64,000 nt of DNA from Pseudomonas sp. 30_B. Its GTDB lineage: Bacteria; Pseudomonadota; Gammaproteobacteria; Pseudomonadales; Pseudomonadaceae. The notes beneath the pieces were generated by a model. That model saw only the letters and a program-made list of their open reading frames with translations. It did no database searches and was not told the DNA's origin. Shown piece by piece: positions 16,846 through 25,742 of the stretch. The DNA is taken from contig NZ_JAFGYY010000015.1 in NCBI RefSeq assembly GCF_017491605.1, forward strand, positions 1 to 64,000, given 5' to 3'. The position numbers and the translations under genes were made by a program. Position 1 is the first letter of the stretch, and the number at the start of each line of letters is the position of its first letter.

Positions 16846-16861
16846 TCGTCCGTTCGGCCTA
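16846..16861. promoter_or_regulatory. Steroid-regulon operator candidate, site E2 (regulator gene side)
   Basis: TCGTCC-GTTC-GGCCTA has a perfect left arm and one mismatch in the right arm (GGACTA expected). It lies 62 bp upstream of ATG 16783 of the LuxR-type regulator, the spacing seen at the other sites. Confidence 0.45.
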
Positions 16862-16927
16862 GGCAGCGACCTGCCCGTTCAGGTACCCCGTTTGCCCTGC
16901 AGCGCCCGCGCCATGCCCCTTTAGCGC

Positions 16928-16943
16928 TAGTCCCATTGGACGA
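16928..16943. promoter_or_regulatory. Steroid-regulon operator candidate, site E before hsaC-ipdAB operon
   Basis: TAGTCC-CATT-GGACGA, a full match, ends 84 bp before ATG 17028 of hsaC, the first gene of the large ring-cleavage and beta-oxidation operon. Confidence 0.7.
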
Positions 16944-17027
16944 TGTTCGGCTTTGCCCGCGCTGTTTGAATCCTCATCACCAGCCATTCCGCCAGGCGGA
17001 GCGGCAATAACGATGAGGAGAGCACCC

Positions 17028-17924
17028 ATGGATATCCGAGGACTGGGCTACGTGACCGTCCTGGCCAGCGATCTTTCGCGCTGGCGCAGCTACGCCAGCG
17101 ACGTGCTGGGCATGATGGTGGACGACGCCGCGCCAGAAGGTGCGCTGTACCTGAAGATGGACGAGCGTCACTACCGCGTGCTGGTGCTGCAGGATGGGCG
17201 CGACGGCTACGGTGCCAGCGGCTGGGAAGTGGCCGGCAAGGCCGCCTTCGAGCAGGCCATCGCCGAGCTGGCCCGGGCCGATGTCGAGGTTGTCCGTGGC
17301 AGTGCCGCCGACTGTGCGGTGCGCAAGGTCCAGGAGCTGGCGCTGTTCCGCGATCCGGACGGCAACCGCCACGAGCTGTTCTGGGGTCCGTGCCAGGACT
17401 TCCGTCCGTTCGTCTCCCCGGCGGGTGTCAGCGGCTTCGTCACCGGCTCCATGGGCATGGGCCACGTGGTGCTGCCGGCGCCGGCCTTCGAGCGCTGCCG
17501 CGATTTCTACGAGCAGGTGATGGGCTTCGGCCTCTCCGACCTGATGAAGGTGCGTTTCACCCCCGATCCGCAGGAGCCGGAGAAGCGCATCCACTTCATG
17601 CACTGCAACAACGCCCGCCACCATTCCCTGGCGATCTTCGAGTGCCCGATCCCCAGCGGCTGCGTGCACATGATGCTGGAAACCGCCTCCCTCGACGACG
17701 TGGGCCGCGCCCTGGACCGCATGCACGCCAACGGCGTGAAGCTCTCGGCCACCCTCGGCAAGCACACCAACGACCACATGGTCTCGTTCTATATGCAGAG
17801 CCCCGGCGGCTTTGACATCGAATACGGCCACGGCGGCCTGGAAGTGGACTGGGAGGCGCACACGCCTTTCGAAAGCACCGTGGTCAGCCATTGGGGCCAC
17901 GACTTCAGCGTCGGTCGCCAGTAA
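17028..17924 (+). CDS. hsaC: Steroid meta-cleavage extradiol dioxygenase (HsaC/TesB-like)
   Basis: Type I (vicinal oxygen chelate) extradiol dioxygenase of 298 residues, two beta-alpha-beta module pairs as in BphC and HsaC. The Fe(II) ligands are visible as H146 (GMGHVVL), H214 (CVHMML) and E265 (FDIEYGHGG); H198/H199 (ARHHSLAIF) lie where the active-site acid-base histidine is expected. It cleaves the catecholic ring A of 3,4-DHSA (3,4-dihydroxy-9,10-seconandrost-1,3,5(10)-triene-9,17-dione). ATG 17028 is preferred to an ATG five codons upstream because GAGGAG lies 9 bp before it. First gene of a long operon; 10 bp separate it from ipdA. The hydrolase acting next (hsaD) is in a separate operon at 35054. 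Confidence 0.9.
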   Translation: MDIRGLGYVTVLASDLSRWRSYASDVLGMMVDDAAPEGALYLKMDERHYRVLVLQDGRDGYGASGWEVAGKAAFEQAIAELARADVEVVRGSAADCAVRKVQELALFRDPDGNRHELFWGPCQDFRPFVSPAGVSGFVTGSMGMGHVVLPAPAFERCRDFYEQVMGFGLSDLMKVRFTPDPQEPEKRIHFMHCNNARHHSLAIFECPIPSGCVHMMLETASLDDVGRALDRMHANGVKLSATLGKHTNDHMVSFYMQSPGGFDIEYGHGGLEVDWEAHTPFESTVVSHWGHDFSVGRQ

Positions 17925-17934
17925 GGAGCGCAAC

Positions 17935-18816
17935 ATGGATAAACGCATGACGGCGGCCGAAATGGTCGCCCAGCTGCGCGACGGCATGACCATCGGTATC
18001 GGTGGCTGGGGCCCGCGCCGCAAACCCATGGCCCTGATCCGCGAGATCGTTCGGTCGGACCTCAAGGACCTCACCATCGTCGCCTACGGCGGCGCCGACG
18101 TCGGCATGCTCTGTGCCGCCGGCAAGGTGAAGAAACTGGTGTTCGCCTTCGTCTCGCTGGACTTCATCCCGCTCGAACCCTACTTCCGCAAGGCCCGCCA
18201 GGCCGGTGAGCTGGACGTGATGGAAATCGACGAGGGCATGATGCTGCTGGGCCTGCGCGCCGCGGCGATGAACGTGCCGTTCATTCCCACCGCCGTGGGC
18301 CTGGGCACCGACGTGCTCAAGCACAACCCGCAGATCAAGCTGGTCGCCTCGCCCTACGCCGACGGCCGCGACTGGGTCGCCATGCCGGCGCTGAAGCTGG
18401 ACGCGGCGCTGGTCCACGTCGACCGTGCCGACGCCCGTGGCGTGTGCCAGATCGACGGACCGGACCACTACATGGACGACCTGTTCGTCCGCGCCGCGGC
18501 GAAGACCTTCGTCAGCTGCGACGAGCTGGTGGAGTCCGCGCACTTCCACGCCAACCCGCAGGCGGCGCGCAGCGTGTTCTGGGAGCGCAACCTCACCGAC
18601 GGCGTGGTCCACGTCCCCGGTGGCGCTCACCCCAGTTCCTGCGCCCCGCTGTACGGCTTCGACGTGCCGCACTTCCAGCGCTACAACGCCTCCGTCCAGG
18701 AAGAGGACGGCTGGCAGCGCTACTACGACGAATTCATCCGCGACGGCGAAGCCGCCTACCTGGAAAAGGTCGGTGGGCTCGAGTCGCTCCGCAAGCTGCC
18801 CCTGCCGGTGTTCTGA
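17935..18816 (+). CDS. ipdA: IpdA, CoA-transferase-family ring-opening hydrolase, alpha subunit
   Basis: Class I CoA-transferase alpha-subunit fold: GMTIGIGGWGPRRKP near residues 17-31, with VHVDRADARGVCQI and similar segments downstream. It lines up from memory with mycobacterial IpdA (Rv3551). With IpdB it does not transfer CoA but hydrolyses the last carbocycle of COCHEA-CoA in actinobacteria. E100 (MEIDEGMMLLG) sits about where the reported catalytic glutamate of IpdA would be; I cannot verify this without alignment. AAGGAG 7 bp before the ATG. The ipdB start follows 2 bp after its stop. The Comamonas equivalent is ScdL1. Confidence 0.92.
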   Translation: MDKRMTAAEMVAQLRDGMTIGIGGWGPRRKPMALIREIVRSDLKDLTIVAYGGADVGMLCAAGKVKKLVFAFVSLDFIPLEPYFRKARQAGELDVMEIDEGMMLLGLRAAAMNVPFIPTAVGLGTDVLKHNPQIKLVASPYADGRDWVAMPALKLDAALVHVDRADARGVCQIDGPDHYMDDLFVRAAAKTFVSCDELVESAHFHANPQAARSVFWERNLTDGVVHVPGGAHPSSCAPLYGFDVPHFQRYNASVQEEDGWQRYYDEFIRDGEAAYLEKVGGLESLRKLPLPVF

Positions 18817-18818
18817 CC

Positions 18819-19628
18819 ATGACTGACGCAACCGCTTCCTGCAGCCTCGCCGAGCTGTTGATCTGCGCCGCCAGCGAATGCTGGCGTGACGACGGCGAAG
18901 TGCTCGCCACCGGCATCGGCGTGGTCCCGCGCCTGGCCGCATCCCTGGCCATGCTGACCAGCAACCCGGACCTGCTGATGACCGATTCCGAGGCCTTCAT
19001 GGTCGCCGAGCCGGTACCGCTGGGCGCCCGCAACGGCTACGTGCCGAAGTTCGACAGCTGGATGGGCTTCTCGCGCATCTTCGACAACGTCTGGGGCGGC
19101 CGTCGCCATGCGCTGGTCGGCCCGACCCAGATCGACCGCTTCGGCCAGGCCAACATTTCCTGCATCGGCGACTACGCCAAGCCCAAGGCGCAGATGCTCG
19201 GCGTGCGCGGCTTCCCGGGTAACTCCATCAGCCACGCCAACTCCTTCTTCGTGCCGTCGCACAGCCGTCGGGTATTCGTCGAAGGCGAGGTCGACATGGT
19301 CGCCTCGGTCGGCTACAACCCGGCGCGCCTGGCACGTGGCTGGTCGCTGGACGACATCGACATCCGCCTGATCGTCACCGACCTCTGCGTGCTCGACTTC
19401 GGCGGCCCGCAGCACCAGATGCGCGTTCGCTCACTGCATCCGGGCGTGGAGCTGGCGCAGGTGCTGGACAACACCAGCTTCGACCTGGCCCTGCCGGCGC
19501 AGATCCCGACCACGGCCATGCCCACGGCCGGGCAGCTGGCGATCCTGCAGCAGCTCGACCCGCACAACCTGCGTGCCCGCCAGCTCAAGGACAACCCGCC
19601 GGCGCTGCGCAGCGCCAAGGAAGCCTAG
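18819..19628 (+). CDS. ipdB: IpdB, CoA-transferase-family ring-opening hydrolase, beta subunit
   Basis: 269-residue beta subunit. The GIGVVPRLAASLAMLTSNPD and TDSEAFMVAEP segments and the IDRFGQANISCIG motif are those of IpdB (Rv3552) as I recall them. Forms an alpha2beta2 enzyme with IpdA that opens ring C of the steroid remnant, giving an open-chain methyl-oxo-octanedioyl-CoA (MOODA-CoA) for beta-oxidation. The start is chosen 2 bp after the ipdA stop; there is no good independent ribosome site, which suggests translational coupling. The next start lies 2 bp after its stop. Confidence 0.92.
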   Translation: MTDATASCSLAELLICAASECWRDDGEVLATGIGVVPRLAASLAMLTSNPDLLMTDSEAFMVAEPVPLGARNGYVPKFDSWMGFSRIFDNVWGGRRHALVGPTQIDRFGQANISCIGDYAKPKAQMLGVRGFPGNSISHANSFFVPSHSRRVFVEGEVDMVASVGYNPARLARGWSLDDIDIRLIVTDLCVLDFGGPQHQMRVRSLHPGVELAQVLDNTSFDLALPAQIPTTAMPTAGQLAILQQLDPHNLRARQLKDNPPALRSAKEA

Positions 19629-19630
19629 TC

Positions 19631-20494
19631 ATGAGCGAAGTCGAAGAGGTCGTTCTCTACGAGGTGCAGGGCCCGGTGGCCCTGGTCACCATGAACCGTC
19701 CCGAGTACCACAACGCGCAGAACTCGAAGATGACCTACGCGCTGGACGCGGCCTTCCGCCGCGCCTGCGACGACGATTCGGTCAAGGTCATCGTCCTGCG
19801 CGGCGAGGGCAAGCACTTCTCCGCCGGCCACGACATCGGCACCCCGGGCCGCGACGTGAACGAAAGCTTCGACCGCGCGAGCCTGTGGTACGACCACGTG
19901 AACAAGCCGGGCGGCGAGTTCCTCTACGCCCGCGAGCAGGAGGTCTACCTGGGCATGTGCCGGCGCTGGCGCGAAATGCCCAAGCCGACCGTGGCCATGG
20001 TGCAGGGCGCCTGCATCGCCGGCGGGCTGATGCTGGCCTGGGTGTGCGACCTGATCGTCGCCAGCGAGGATGCCTACTTCCGCGACCCGGTGGTGCGCAT
20101 GGGCATCCCCGGCGTCGAGTACTTCGCCCACGTGCATGAACTCAGCCCGCGCATCGCCAAGGAGTTCCTCTTCCTCGGCGAACGCCTGGGCGCCGACCGC
20201 GCCTGGCAACTGGGCATGGTCAACAAGGTGGTGCCGCGCGACGTGCTGCTGGACGTGACCCTGGACATGGCCCGCCGCGTGGCCGAGATGCCGCGCCTGG
20301 GCCTGCAGCTGGCCAAGCAGGCGGTGAACAACGCCGAGGACCTGATGGGCAAGCGCGCCACCATGGACATGGTGTTCGGCCTGCACCACTTCGCCCACGC
20401 CCACAACGAACTGGTCAGCGGCGACCGCCTGGGCGGCTACGATGCCCGCGCCATGGCCAGCTCGCAGCGCGAGCCGGTGGAGGGCGGCCGATGA
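19631..20494 (+). CDS. Enoyl-CoA hydratase/isomerase family protein (287 aa)
   Basis: Crotonase fold: MNRPEYHNAQNSKM near the N-terminus and the two oxyanion-hole segments GKHFSAGHDIG (about residues 60-70) and GACIAGGLMLAWVCDLIVAS. The acidic residue supplied by RMGIPGVEYFAHVHE is at the usual place. It may hydrate an enoyl-CoA formed from HIP-CoA or from the ring-opened products. Located between ipdB and ipdC; its last 4 bp overlap ipdC (ATGA). The exact step is not assignable by eye; a second crotonase (echA20) follows two genes later. Confidence 0.85.
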   Translation: MSEVEEVVLYEVQGPVALVTMNRPEYHNAQNSKMTYALDAAFRRACDDDSVKVIVLRGEGKHFSAGHDIGTPGRDVNESFDRASLWYDHVNKPGGEFLYAREQEVYLGMCRRWREMPKPTVAMVQGACIAGGLMLAWVCDLIVASEDAYFRDPVVRMGIPGVEYFAHVHELSPRIAKEFLFLGERLGADRAWQLGMVNKVVPRDVLLDVTLDMARRVAEMPRLGLQLAKQAVNNAEDLMGKRATMDMVFGLHHFAHAHNELVSGDRLGGYDARAMASSQREPVEGGR

Positions 20495-21591
20495 GCCTGG
20501 ACCTGAGCACCCGCGTTACCGAGCTGCTCGGCTGCCGCTACCCGATCATCCAGACCGCCATGGGCTGGGTGGCCGACCCGCGCCTGGTGGCGGCCACCGG
20601 CAATGCCGGCGCGTTCGGCTTCCTCGCCGGCGCCACCATCGAGCCGCACCAGATGGAAGCGGCGATCCTCGAAACAAAATCGCTGACCTCGGCGCCGTTC
20701 GGCGTCAACTTCCACATGTACCAGCCCAACGCCGCCGAGATCGTCGAGCTGGTGCTGCGCCACGGTGTTAAGGCGGTGAGCTACAGCCGCTCGCCGGGCA
20801 AGCAGATGGTCGCCCGGCTGAAAGAGGCCGGGGTGATCTGCATGCCCACCGTCGGCGCGCTCAAGCACGCGCAGAAGGCCGTGGAGATGGGCGCCGACAT
20901 CGTCACCGTGCAAGGCGGGGAGGGCGGCGGTCACACCGGCTCGGTGCCCACCTCGTTGCTGCTGGCCCAGGTGCGCGAAGCCGTGCAGGTGCCGGTCGTC
21001 GCCGCCGGTGGCTTCCATGACGGCGCCGGTCTCGTGGCCGCGCTGGCCCTGGGCGCCGAAGGCGTGGCCATGGGCACGCGCTTTTTGATGAGCCAGGAAA
21101 GCCCGGTGCCGGACGCCACCCTGGCGCGCTACCTGGGCGTGAAGGACCCGGCCAAGGTGATCGTCAGCCGCGCGCTCGACGGCCTGCCGCAGCGGATGAT
21201 CCGCAACGAATTGCTCGACGCCCTGGAGGCTGCCGGCCCCTGGCGTCGCCTGGGCCTCGCCGTGCAGTGCGCGCTGGCCTACCGCCGCCATTCCGGCATC
21301 AGCATCGGGCAGATGCTCCAGGCCCTGCGCAACCGGGGCGAGCTGACCCTTTCCCAGGCGTTGCTGGCCGCCAATGCGCCCATGGTGATCCAGAAGGCCA
21401 TGGTCGACGGTCAGCCCGAAGACGGCGTGCTGCCGGCCGGCCAGGTCGCCGCGCTGCTCGGCAGCCGCTCGCCGTGCGCCGAGATCATCCAGAACATCGT
21501 CACCCAGGCCGAGGCCCGGCTCACCGAGCTGGCCCGCCGGGTGGAACCGCAACAGACCCAGGAGAGCCTCCATGCAGCCGTTTCGCGTTGA
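20491..21591 (+). CDS. ipdC: IpdC-like flavin enzyme (nitronate monooxygenase family)
   Basis: 366-residue FMN-binding TIM barrel of the 2-nitropropane dioxygenase type: RYPIIQTAMGWVADPRLVAA, then VTVQGGEGGGHTG (phosphate binding), VPVVAAGGFHDGAGLVAAL and GAEGVAMGTRF. The family as named would be nitronate monooxygenase, but the position between ipdAB and echA20 and the length match IpdC (Rv3553), the FMN reductase that works with IpdF on the HIC-CoA intermediate of ring D. Overlaps the preceding gene by 4 bp and echA20 by 20 bp, so the operon is tightly coupled. Confidence 0.88.
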   Translation: MSLDLSTRVTELLGCRYPIIQTAMGWVADPRLVAATGNAGAFGFLAGATIEPHQMEAAILETKSLTSAPFGVNFHMYQPNAAEIVELVLRHGVKAVSYSRSPGKQMVARLKEAGVICMPTVGALKHAQKAVEMGADIVTVQGGEGGGHTGSVPTSLLLAQVREAVQVPVVAAGGFHDGAGLVAALALGAEGVAMGTRFLMSQESPVPDATLARYLGVKDPAKVIVSRALDGLPQRMIRNELLDALEAAGPWRRLGLAVQCALAYRRHSGISIGQMLQALRNRGELTLSQALLAANAPMVIQKAMVDGQPEDGVLPAGQVAALLGSRSPCAEIIQNIVTQAEARLTELARRVEPQQTQESLHAAVSR

Positions 21592-22324
21592 GATCAACGA
21601 GTACATCGCCGAGATGGTGTTCGACCGTCCGCCGGTGAACGCCTTCAACTGCGCCGGCTGGGCGGCCATCGCCGCCGAGCTGGAACGCCTGGGCCGCGAC
21701 GACGCGGTGCGGGTCATCGTCATCCGCGCCGAGGGCCGGGGCTTCTGCGCAGGCGTCGACATCAAGGAACTGGCCGCCGACGGCAACCTGATCGTCGCGG
21801 TGAACAAGGGCAACTACGACAGCTTCAAGGCCGTGCACCGCAATCCCAAGCCGGTGATCGCCGCCGTGCATGGCTTCGTCCTCGGCGGCGGCATCGGCCT
21901 CTGTGGCGCGGCGGACATCGTCGTCGCCAGCGAATGCGCGACCTTCGGCGTGCCCGAGGTGGACCGTGGCGCCATGGGCGGCGGCGCCCACCTGCAGCGC
22001 CTGTTCCCGGTGCAGAAGGTGCGCCACATGTACTTCACCGGCGAGCCCATCGACGCCTACGAAGCCTACCGCCTGGGCGCGGTGGAGCGCGTGGTGCCGC
22101 GCGACAAGCTGCGCGACGCGGCCCTGGACGTGGCGCGCAAGATCGCTGCCAAGAGCCCGGCGATGATCGCCCTGGCCAAGGAAGCGCTGACCGGCATCGA
22201 GGACGGCAACCTCGAAGACAAATACCGCTGGGAGCAGGGCTTCACCCTCGAAGCCTACCGCTCGCTGGATTCCCAGGAAGCGCGCGACTCCTTCGTCGAG
22301 AAGCGCGAAGCGCAATTCAACTGA
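21572..22324 (+). CDS. echA20: EchA20-like crotonase, ring-D hydrolase
   Basis: 250-residue crotonase with oxyanion-hole segments GRGFCAGVDIKEL and HGFVLGGGIGLCGAADIVVASE and the run ATFGVPEVDRGAMGGGAHLQ. These match EchA20 (Rv3550) from memory, including DRPPVNAF near the N-terminus. EchA20 is a retro-Dieckmann-type hydrolase that opens ring D of HIEC-CoA to give COCHEA-CoA, the IpdAB substrate. Its ATG lies within the end of ipdC, with an in-gene GGAGAG ribosome site. The equivalent in Comamonas is ScdY. Confidence is high for family and good for the specific role because ipdABC are adjacent. Confidence 0.9.
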   Translation: MQPFRVEINEYIAEMVFDRPPVNAFNCAGWAAIAAELERLGRDDAVRVIVIRAEGRGFCAGVDIKELAADGNLIVAVNKGNYDSFKAVHRNPKPVIAAVHGFVLGGGIGLCGAADIVVASECATFGVPEVDRGAMGGGAHLQRLFPVQKVRHMYFTGEPIDAYEAYRLGAVERVVPRDKLRDAALDVARKIAAKSPAMIALAKEALTGIEDGNLEDKYRWEQGFTLEAYRSLDSQEARDSFVEKREAQFN

Positions 22325-22343
22325 TCAACCACAGGCACAGCCC

Positions 22344-23510
22344 ATGGACCTTAACTACAACAAAGAGCAACAGGCCTTCCGCGAGGAAGTCCGCGCCTGG
22401 CTGGCGGCCAATGTGCCGAAGAATCCCTTGCCCTCGTACGACACCGAAGAGGGTTTCCGCCTGCACCGCGAGTGGGAAGCTCGCCTGCATGACGGCCACT
22501 GGGGCATGGTGACCTGGCCGGAAGCCTACGGCGGCCGCGGCTGCGACCTGATCCAGTGGCTGATCTTCGAGGAAGAGTACTACCGCGCCGGCGCTCCCGG
22601 CCGGGTCAACCAGAACGGCATCTTCCTGCTCGGCCCGACCCTCATGGAATTCGGCACCGAGGCGCAGAAGGCGCGCTTCCTGCCGCGCATGGCGCGTGGC
22701 CAGGACGTCTGGGCCCAGGGCTGGTCCGAACCGGGCGCCGGCTCCGACATGGCGGCCATCCGCTCCCGCGCCGAGCGCGTCGGCGACCACTACGTGATCA
22801 ACGGCCAGAAGACCTGGTCGACCCGCGCGGTGTGGGCCGACTGGCTGTTCGGCATGTTCCGCACCGACCCGGCGTCGAGCCGCCACCACGGCCTGACCTT
22901 CATCCTGGTGCCGCTGAACTCGCCGGGCATCACCGTCCGCCCGATCGCCCAGCTCGACGGCCTGCCGGGCTTCGCCGAGATCTTCTTCGACGACGTCAAG
23001 GTGCCGGTGGAGAACGTCCTGGGTGGCGAAGGGCAGGGCTGGCACGTGGCGATGTCCACCGCCGGCTTCGAGCGCGGGCTGATGCTGCGTTCCCCGGCGC
23101 GCTTCCAGGAAACCGCGCGGCGCCTGCTGCAGCTGTACCTGGAGAACCGCGAAGCCGCCGACCGCGACCCTGCCATCGGCGAAGCGGTGATGCGCGCCTG
23201 GCTGGATGCCGAGGCCTACACCCTGAGCACCTACATGACCGCCTCGCGCCTGCAGCAGGGCGGCCGCATCGGCCCGGAATCCTCGACCAACAAGATCTTC
23301 TGGTCGGAGCTGGACCAGCGCATGCACGACACCGCCCTGAGCATCCTCGGCGCCCGCGCCGAACTGCTGCCCGAAGCGCCGCTGGCGGGCGAGGTCGGCC
23401 GCTGGCTGGACGGCTTCCTGTTCTCCCTGGCCGGCCCGATCTACGCCGGCACCAACGAAATCCAGCGCAACATCATCGCCGAACGCATGCTCGGCATGCC
23501 GCGCGCCTGA
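22344..23510 (+). CDS. Acyl-CoA dehydrogenase, larger partner of a pair
   Basis: 388-residue FAD-dependent acyl-CoA dehydrogenase: WSEPGAGSDMAAIRSRAE (substrate/FAD loop), NGQKTWSTRAV, FERGLMLRSPARFQ, and the C-terminal IYAGTNEIQRNIIAERMLG. The glutamate in FERG is where several long/branched-chain members carry the catalytic base. The position next to a smaller dehydrogenase of the other class suggests an alpha2beta2 enzyme such as FadE28-FadE29 or Comamonas ScdC1-ScdC2, typical of steroid catabolism. It starts 19 bp after echA20. The acyl substrate (a ring or side-chain CoA ester) cannot be named. Confidence 0.9.
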   Translation: MDLNYNKEQQAFREEVRAWLAANVPKNPLPSYDTEEGFRLHREWEARLHDGHWGMVTWPEAYGGRGCDLIQWLIFEEEYYRAGAPGRVNQNGIFLLGPTLMEFGTEAQKARFLPRMARGQDVWAQGWSEPGAGSDMAAIRSRAERVGDHYVINGQKTWSTRAVWADWLFGMFRTDPASSRHHGLTFILVPLNSPGITVRPIAQLDGLPGFAEIFFDDVKVPVENVLGGEGQGWHVAMSTAGFERGLMLRSPARFQETARRLLQLYLENREAADRDPAIGEAVMRAWLDAEAYTLSTYMTASRLQQGGRIGPESSTNKIFWSELDQRMHDTALSILGARAELLPEAPLAGEVGRWLDGFLFSLAGPIYAGTNEIQRNIIAERMLGMPRA

Positions 23511-23521
23511 GGACCGGGACC

Positions 23522-24583
23522 ATGGACTTCACTTTCAACGACGACCAGCTGAGCTTCCACGACAGCGTGCGCGCCTTCCTCACCAACCAGGTGACCCCCG
23601 AGCGCCTGCGCGAACTGTGGGACAGCGAGAGCGGCCGCAGCGACGAACTCTGGGCGCAGCTCGCCGAGCTGGGCCTGACCGCCCTGAACCTGCCGGAAAA
23701 CTACGGCGGCTTGGGCCTGGACGAAACCGACTGGATGCTGCCGGCCCAGGAATGCGGCTACGCCGCCCTGGCCGAGCCGCTGCTGGACACCGTACTGGTG
23801 GGCGCACCGCTGCTGGCGGCCCTGGGCGCCGAGCACGAAGCGCTCAAGGCCGAGTGGCTGGGCCGCATCGCCGCCGGCGAGGCACGCCTGGCGGTCGGAC
23901 ACCCGGACAACCTGCTGGTGGCCGACGCCCACGTCGCCGACCTGCTGATCCTCGGCAGCCGCGACGACATCCACGCGGTCCCCCGTGAGGCCGTGCAGCT
24001 CACCCGCAACCCGGCGCTGGACCCGTCGCGCCATCTGTACAGCGTGACCTGGACGCCCAGCGACGCCACCCGCGTAGCCAGCGGCGATGCGGCCTGCAGC
24101 CTGTGGAGCGTCGCCTTCGAGCGTGGCGCCCTGGCCTGCGCCGCGCAGCAGCTGGGTCTGGCCCGGCGCATGGTGGACCTGGCGGTGGACTACAGCTTCG
24201 AACGCAAGCAGTTCGGCAAGCCGATCGGCAGCTTCCAGGCGGTCAAGCACCTGATGGCCAACGTCGCGGTGCTCATCGAGTTCGCCAAGGCGCCGCTGTA
24301 CCGCGCCGCGCAGTCCCTTGCGCAGGGTCATCCGCAGGCCGCGCTGCACGTGTCCCAGGCGGCCCTGGCGTGCTCCGAGGCCTCCCAGCTGGCGGCCAAG
24401 AACGCCATCCAGGTGCACGGCGCCATGGGGTACACCTGGGAAGTCGACCTGCAGCTCTACATGAAACGCGCCTGGGCCCTGGACAAGGTCTGGGGCGACC
24501 GCAGCCTGCACAAGGCGCGGCTGTGCCAGGCGCTGTTCGGCGGGGCGGTCAGCGCCGGCGCCGGCCACACCTTCGCTCTTTGA
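23522..24583 (+). CDS. Acyl-CoA dehydrogenase, smaller partner of a pair
   Basis: 353-residue acyl-CoA dehydrogenase of the FadE28-like class: MDFTFNDDQLSFHDSVRAF at the N-terminus, a shortened middle beta-domain (residues 115-195) lacking the EPGAGSD substrate loop seen in its neighbour, SFERKQFGKPIGSFQAVKHL, and VHGAMGYTWEVDLQLYMKRA near the C-terminus. The loss of that loop fits a non-catalytic or half-site subunit of a heterotetramer with the product at 22344. 11 bp separate the two genes. Partnership is inferred from adjacency and the known alpha2beta2 architecture of steroid dehydrogenases. Confidence 0.9.
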   Translation: MDFTFNDDQLSFHDSVRAFLTNQVTPERLRELWDSESGRSDELWAQLAELGLTALNLPENYGGLGLDETDWMLPAQECGYAALAEPLLDTVLVGAPLLAALGAEHEALKAEWLGRIAAGEARLAVGHPDNLLVADAHVADLLILGSRDDIHAVPREAVQLTRNPALDPSRHLYSVTWTPSDATRVASGDAACSLWSVAFERGALACAAQQLGLARRMVDLAVDYSFERKQFGKPIGSFQAVKHLMANVAVLIEFAKAPLYRAAQSLAQGHPQAALHVSQAALACSEASQLAAKNAIQVHGAMGYTWEVDLQLYMKRAWALDKVWGDRSLHKARLCQALFGGAVSAGAGHTFAL

Positions 24584-24593
24584 GGAATTTGAA

Positions 24594-25742
24594 ATGGCAG
24601 AAGCCTACATAGTCGACGCCCTGCGCACGCCCACCGGCAAGCGCAAGGGTGGTCTGTCGCAGATCCACGCTGCCGACCTGGGCGCCCATGTGCTGCGCGA
24701 ACTGGTGCAGCGCAACGGCATCCCGGATGCGGACTACGACGACGTCATCTTCGGCTGCGTCGACACCATCGGCCCGCTGGCCGGCGACATCGCCCGCACC
24801 GCCTGGCTGGCCGCCGGCCTCGACCAGGGCGTGCCCGGCACCACCATCGACCGCCAGTGCGGCTCCTCGCAGCAGGCCGTGCACTTCGCCGCCCAGGCGG
24901 TGATGAGCGGCACCCAGGACGTGGTGATCGCCGGTGGCGTGCAGACCATGACGCAGATCCCGATCTCCTCGGCCATGACCGCCGCCGAGCCGCTGGGCTT
25001 CACCGATCCCTTCAGCGGCTCCGAAGGCTGGGTGAAGCGCTACGGTTCCACGCCGCCGAGCCAGTTCCGTTCGGCGCAGATGATCGCCGAGAAGTGGCAG
25101 CTCAGCCGCGAAGCGCTGGAAGCCTACTCGCTGGAATCGCACCGCCGCGCGCTGCGCGCCATCGAGGCCGGCCACTTCGCCCGCGAGATCGTCCCGCTGG
25201 CCGGTGTGCAGCATGACGAGACGCCGCGCCAGACCAGCCTGGAAAAAATGGCCGAGCTGGAAGCGCTGTTCGGCTGCGACCGCGTCACCGCTGGCGTATC
25301 CAGCCAGACCTGCGACGCCGCCAGCGCCATGTTGATCGTCTCCGAGCGCGCCCTGAAGCGTTACAACCTGACGCCGCGTGCGCGCATCCACCACATCAGC
25401 GTGCGCGCCGACGACCCGGTATGGATGCTCACCGCACCGATCCCGGCCACCGAGTACGCGCTGAAGAAGGCCGGCATGCGCTTGGACGATATCGACCGGG
25501 TGGAGATCAACGAAGCCTTCGCTTCGGTGGTCATGGCCTGGCTGCAGGAAACCGGCTACCCGCACGAACGCACCAACGTTCATGGCGGCGCCATCGCCCT
25601 CGGCCACCCGTTGGGCGCCACCGGCACCCGCCTGATGACCACGCTGCTCCATGAGCTGGAACGCAGCGGAGGCCGCTATGGCCTGCAGACCATGTGCGAA
25701 GGCGGCGGGCAGGCCAACGTGACGATTATCGAGCGTCTCTGA
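24594..25742 (+). CDS. Thiolase, FadA5-like (382 aa)
   Basis: Degradative thiolase: nucleophilic Cys in TTIDRQCGSSQQA (about residue 88), EINEAFASVV, the catalytic His in HGGAIALGHPLGATGTR and the second Cys in TMCEGGGQA. The segments PTGKRKGGLSQIHAADL and LTPRARIHHISV recall FadA5 (Rv3546) of cholesterol side-chain thiolysis more than FadA6. It cleaves a 3-oxoacyl-CoA with CoA, releasing acetyl- or propionyl-CoA. Last gene of the hsaC operon's close-packed part; 169 bp with hairpins follow. It may act on the steroid side chain or on the ring remnant. Confidence 0.88.
   Translation: MAEAYIVDALRTPTGKRKGGLSQIHAADLGAHVLRELVQRNGIPDADYDDVIFGCVDTIGPLAGDIARTAWLAAGLDQGVPGTTIDRQCGSSQQAVHFAAQAVMSGTQDVVIAGGVQTMTQIPISSAMTAAEPLGFTDPFSGSEGWVKRYGSTPPSQFRSAQMIAEKWQLSREALEAYSLESHRRALRAIEAGHFAREIVPLAGVQHDETPRQTSLEKMAELEALFGCDRVTAGVSSQTCDAASAMLIVSERALKRYNLTPRARIHHISVRADDPVWMLTAPIPATEYALKKAGMRLDDIDRVEINEAFASVVMAWLQETGYPHERTNVHGGAIALGHPLGATGTRLMTTLLHELERSGGRYGLQTMCEGGGQANVTIIERL

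Noticed and set aside
17935..19628. Annotating ipdAB as a glutaconate or 3-oxoacid CoA-transferase
   Set aside because: Fold is shared, but the combination with ipdC, echA20, hsaC and fadE30 points to the ring-opening hydrolase.
20491..21591. Annotating the ipdC gene as a nitronate monooxygenase
   Set aside because: The fold is that of the 2-nitropropane dioxygenase family, but its place between ipdAB and echA20 fits the steroid FMN enzyme IpdC better.
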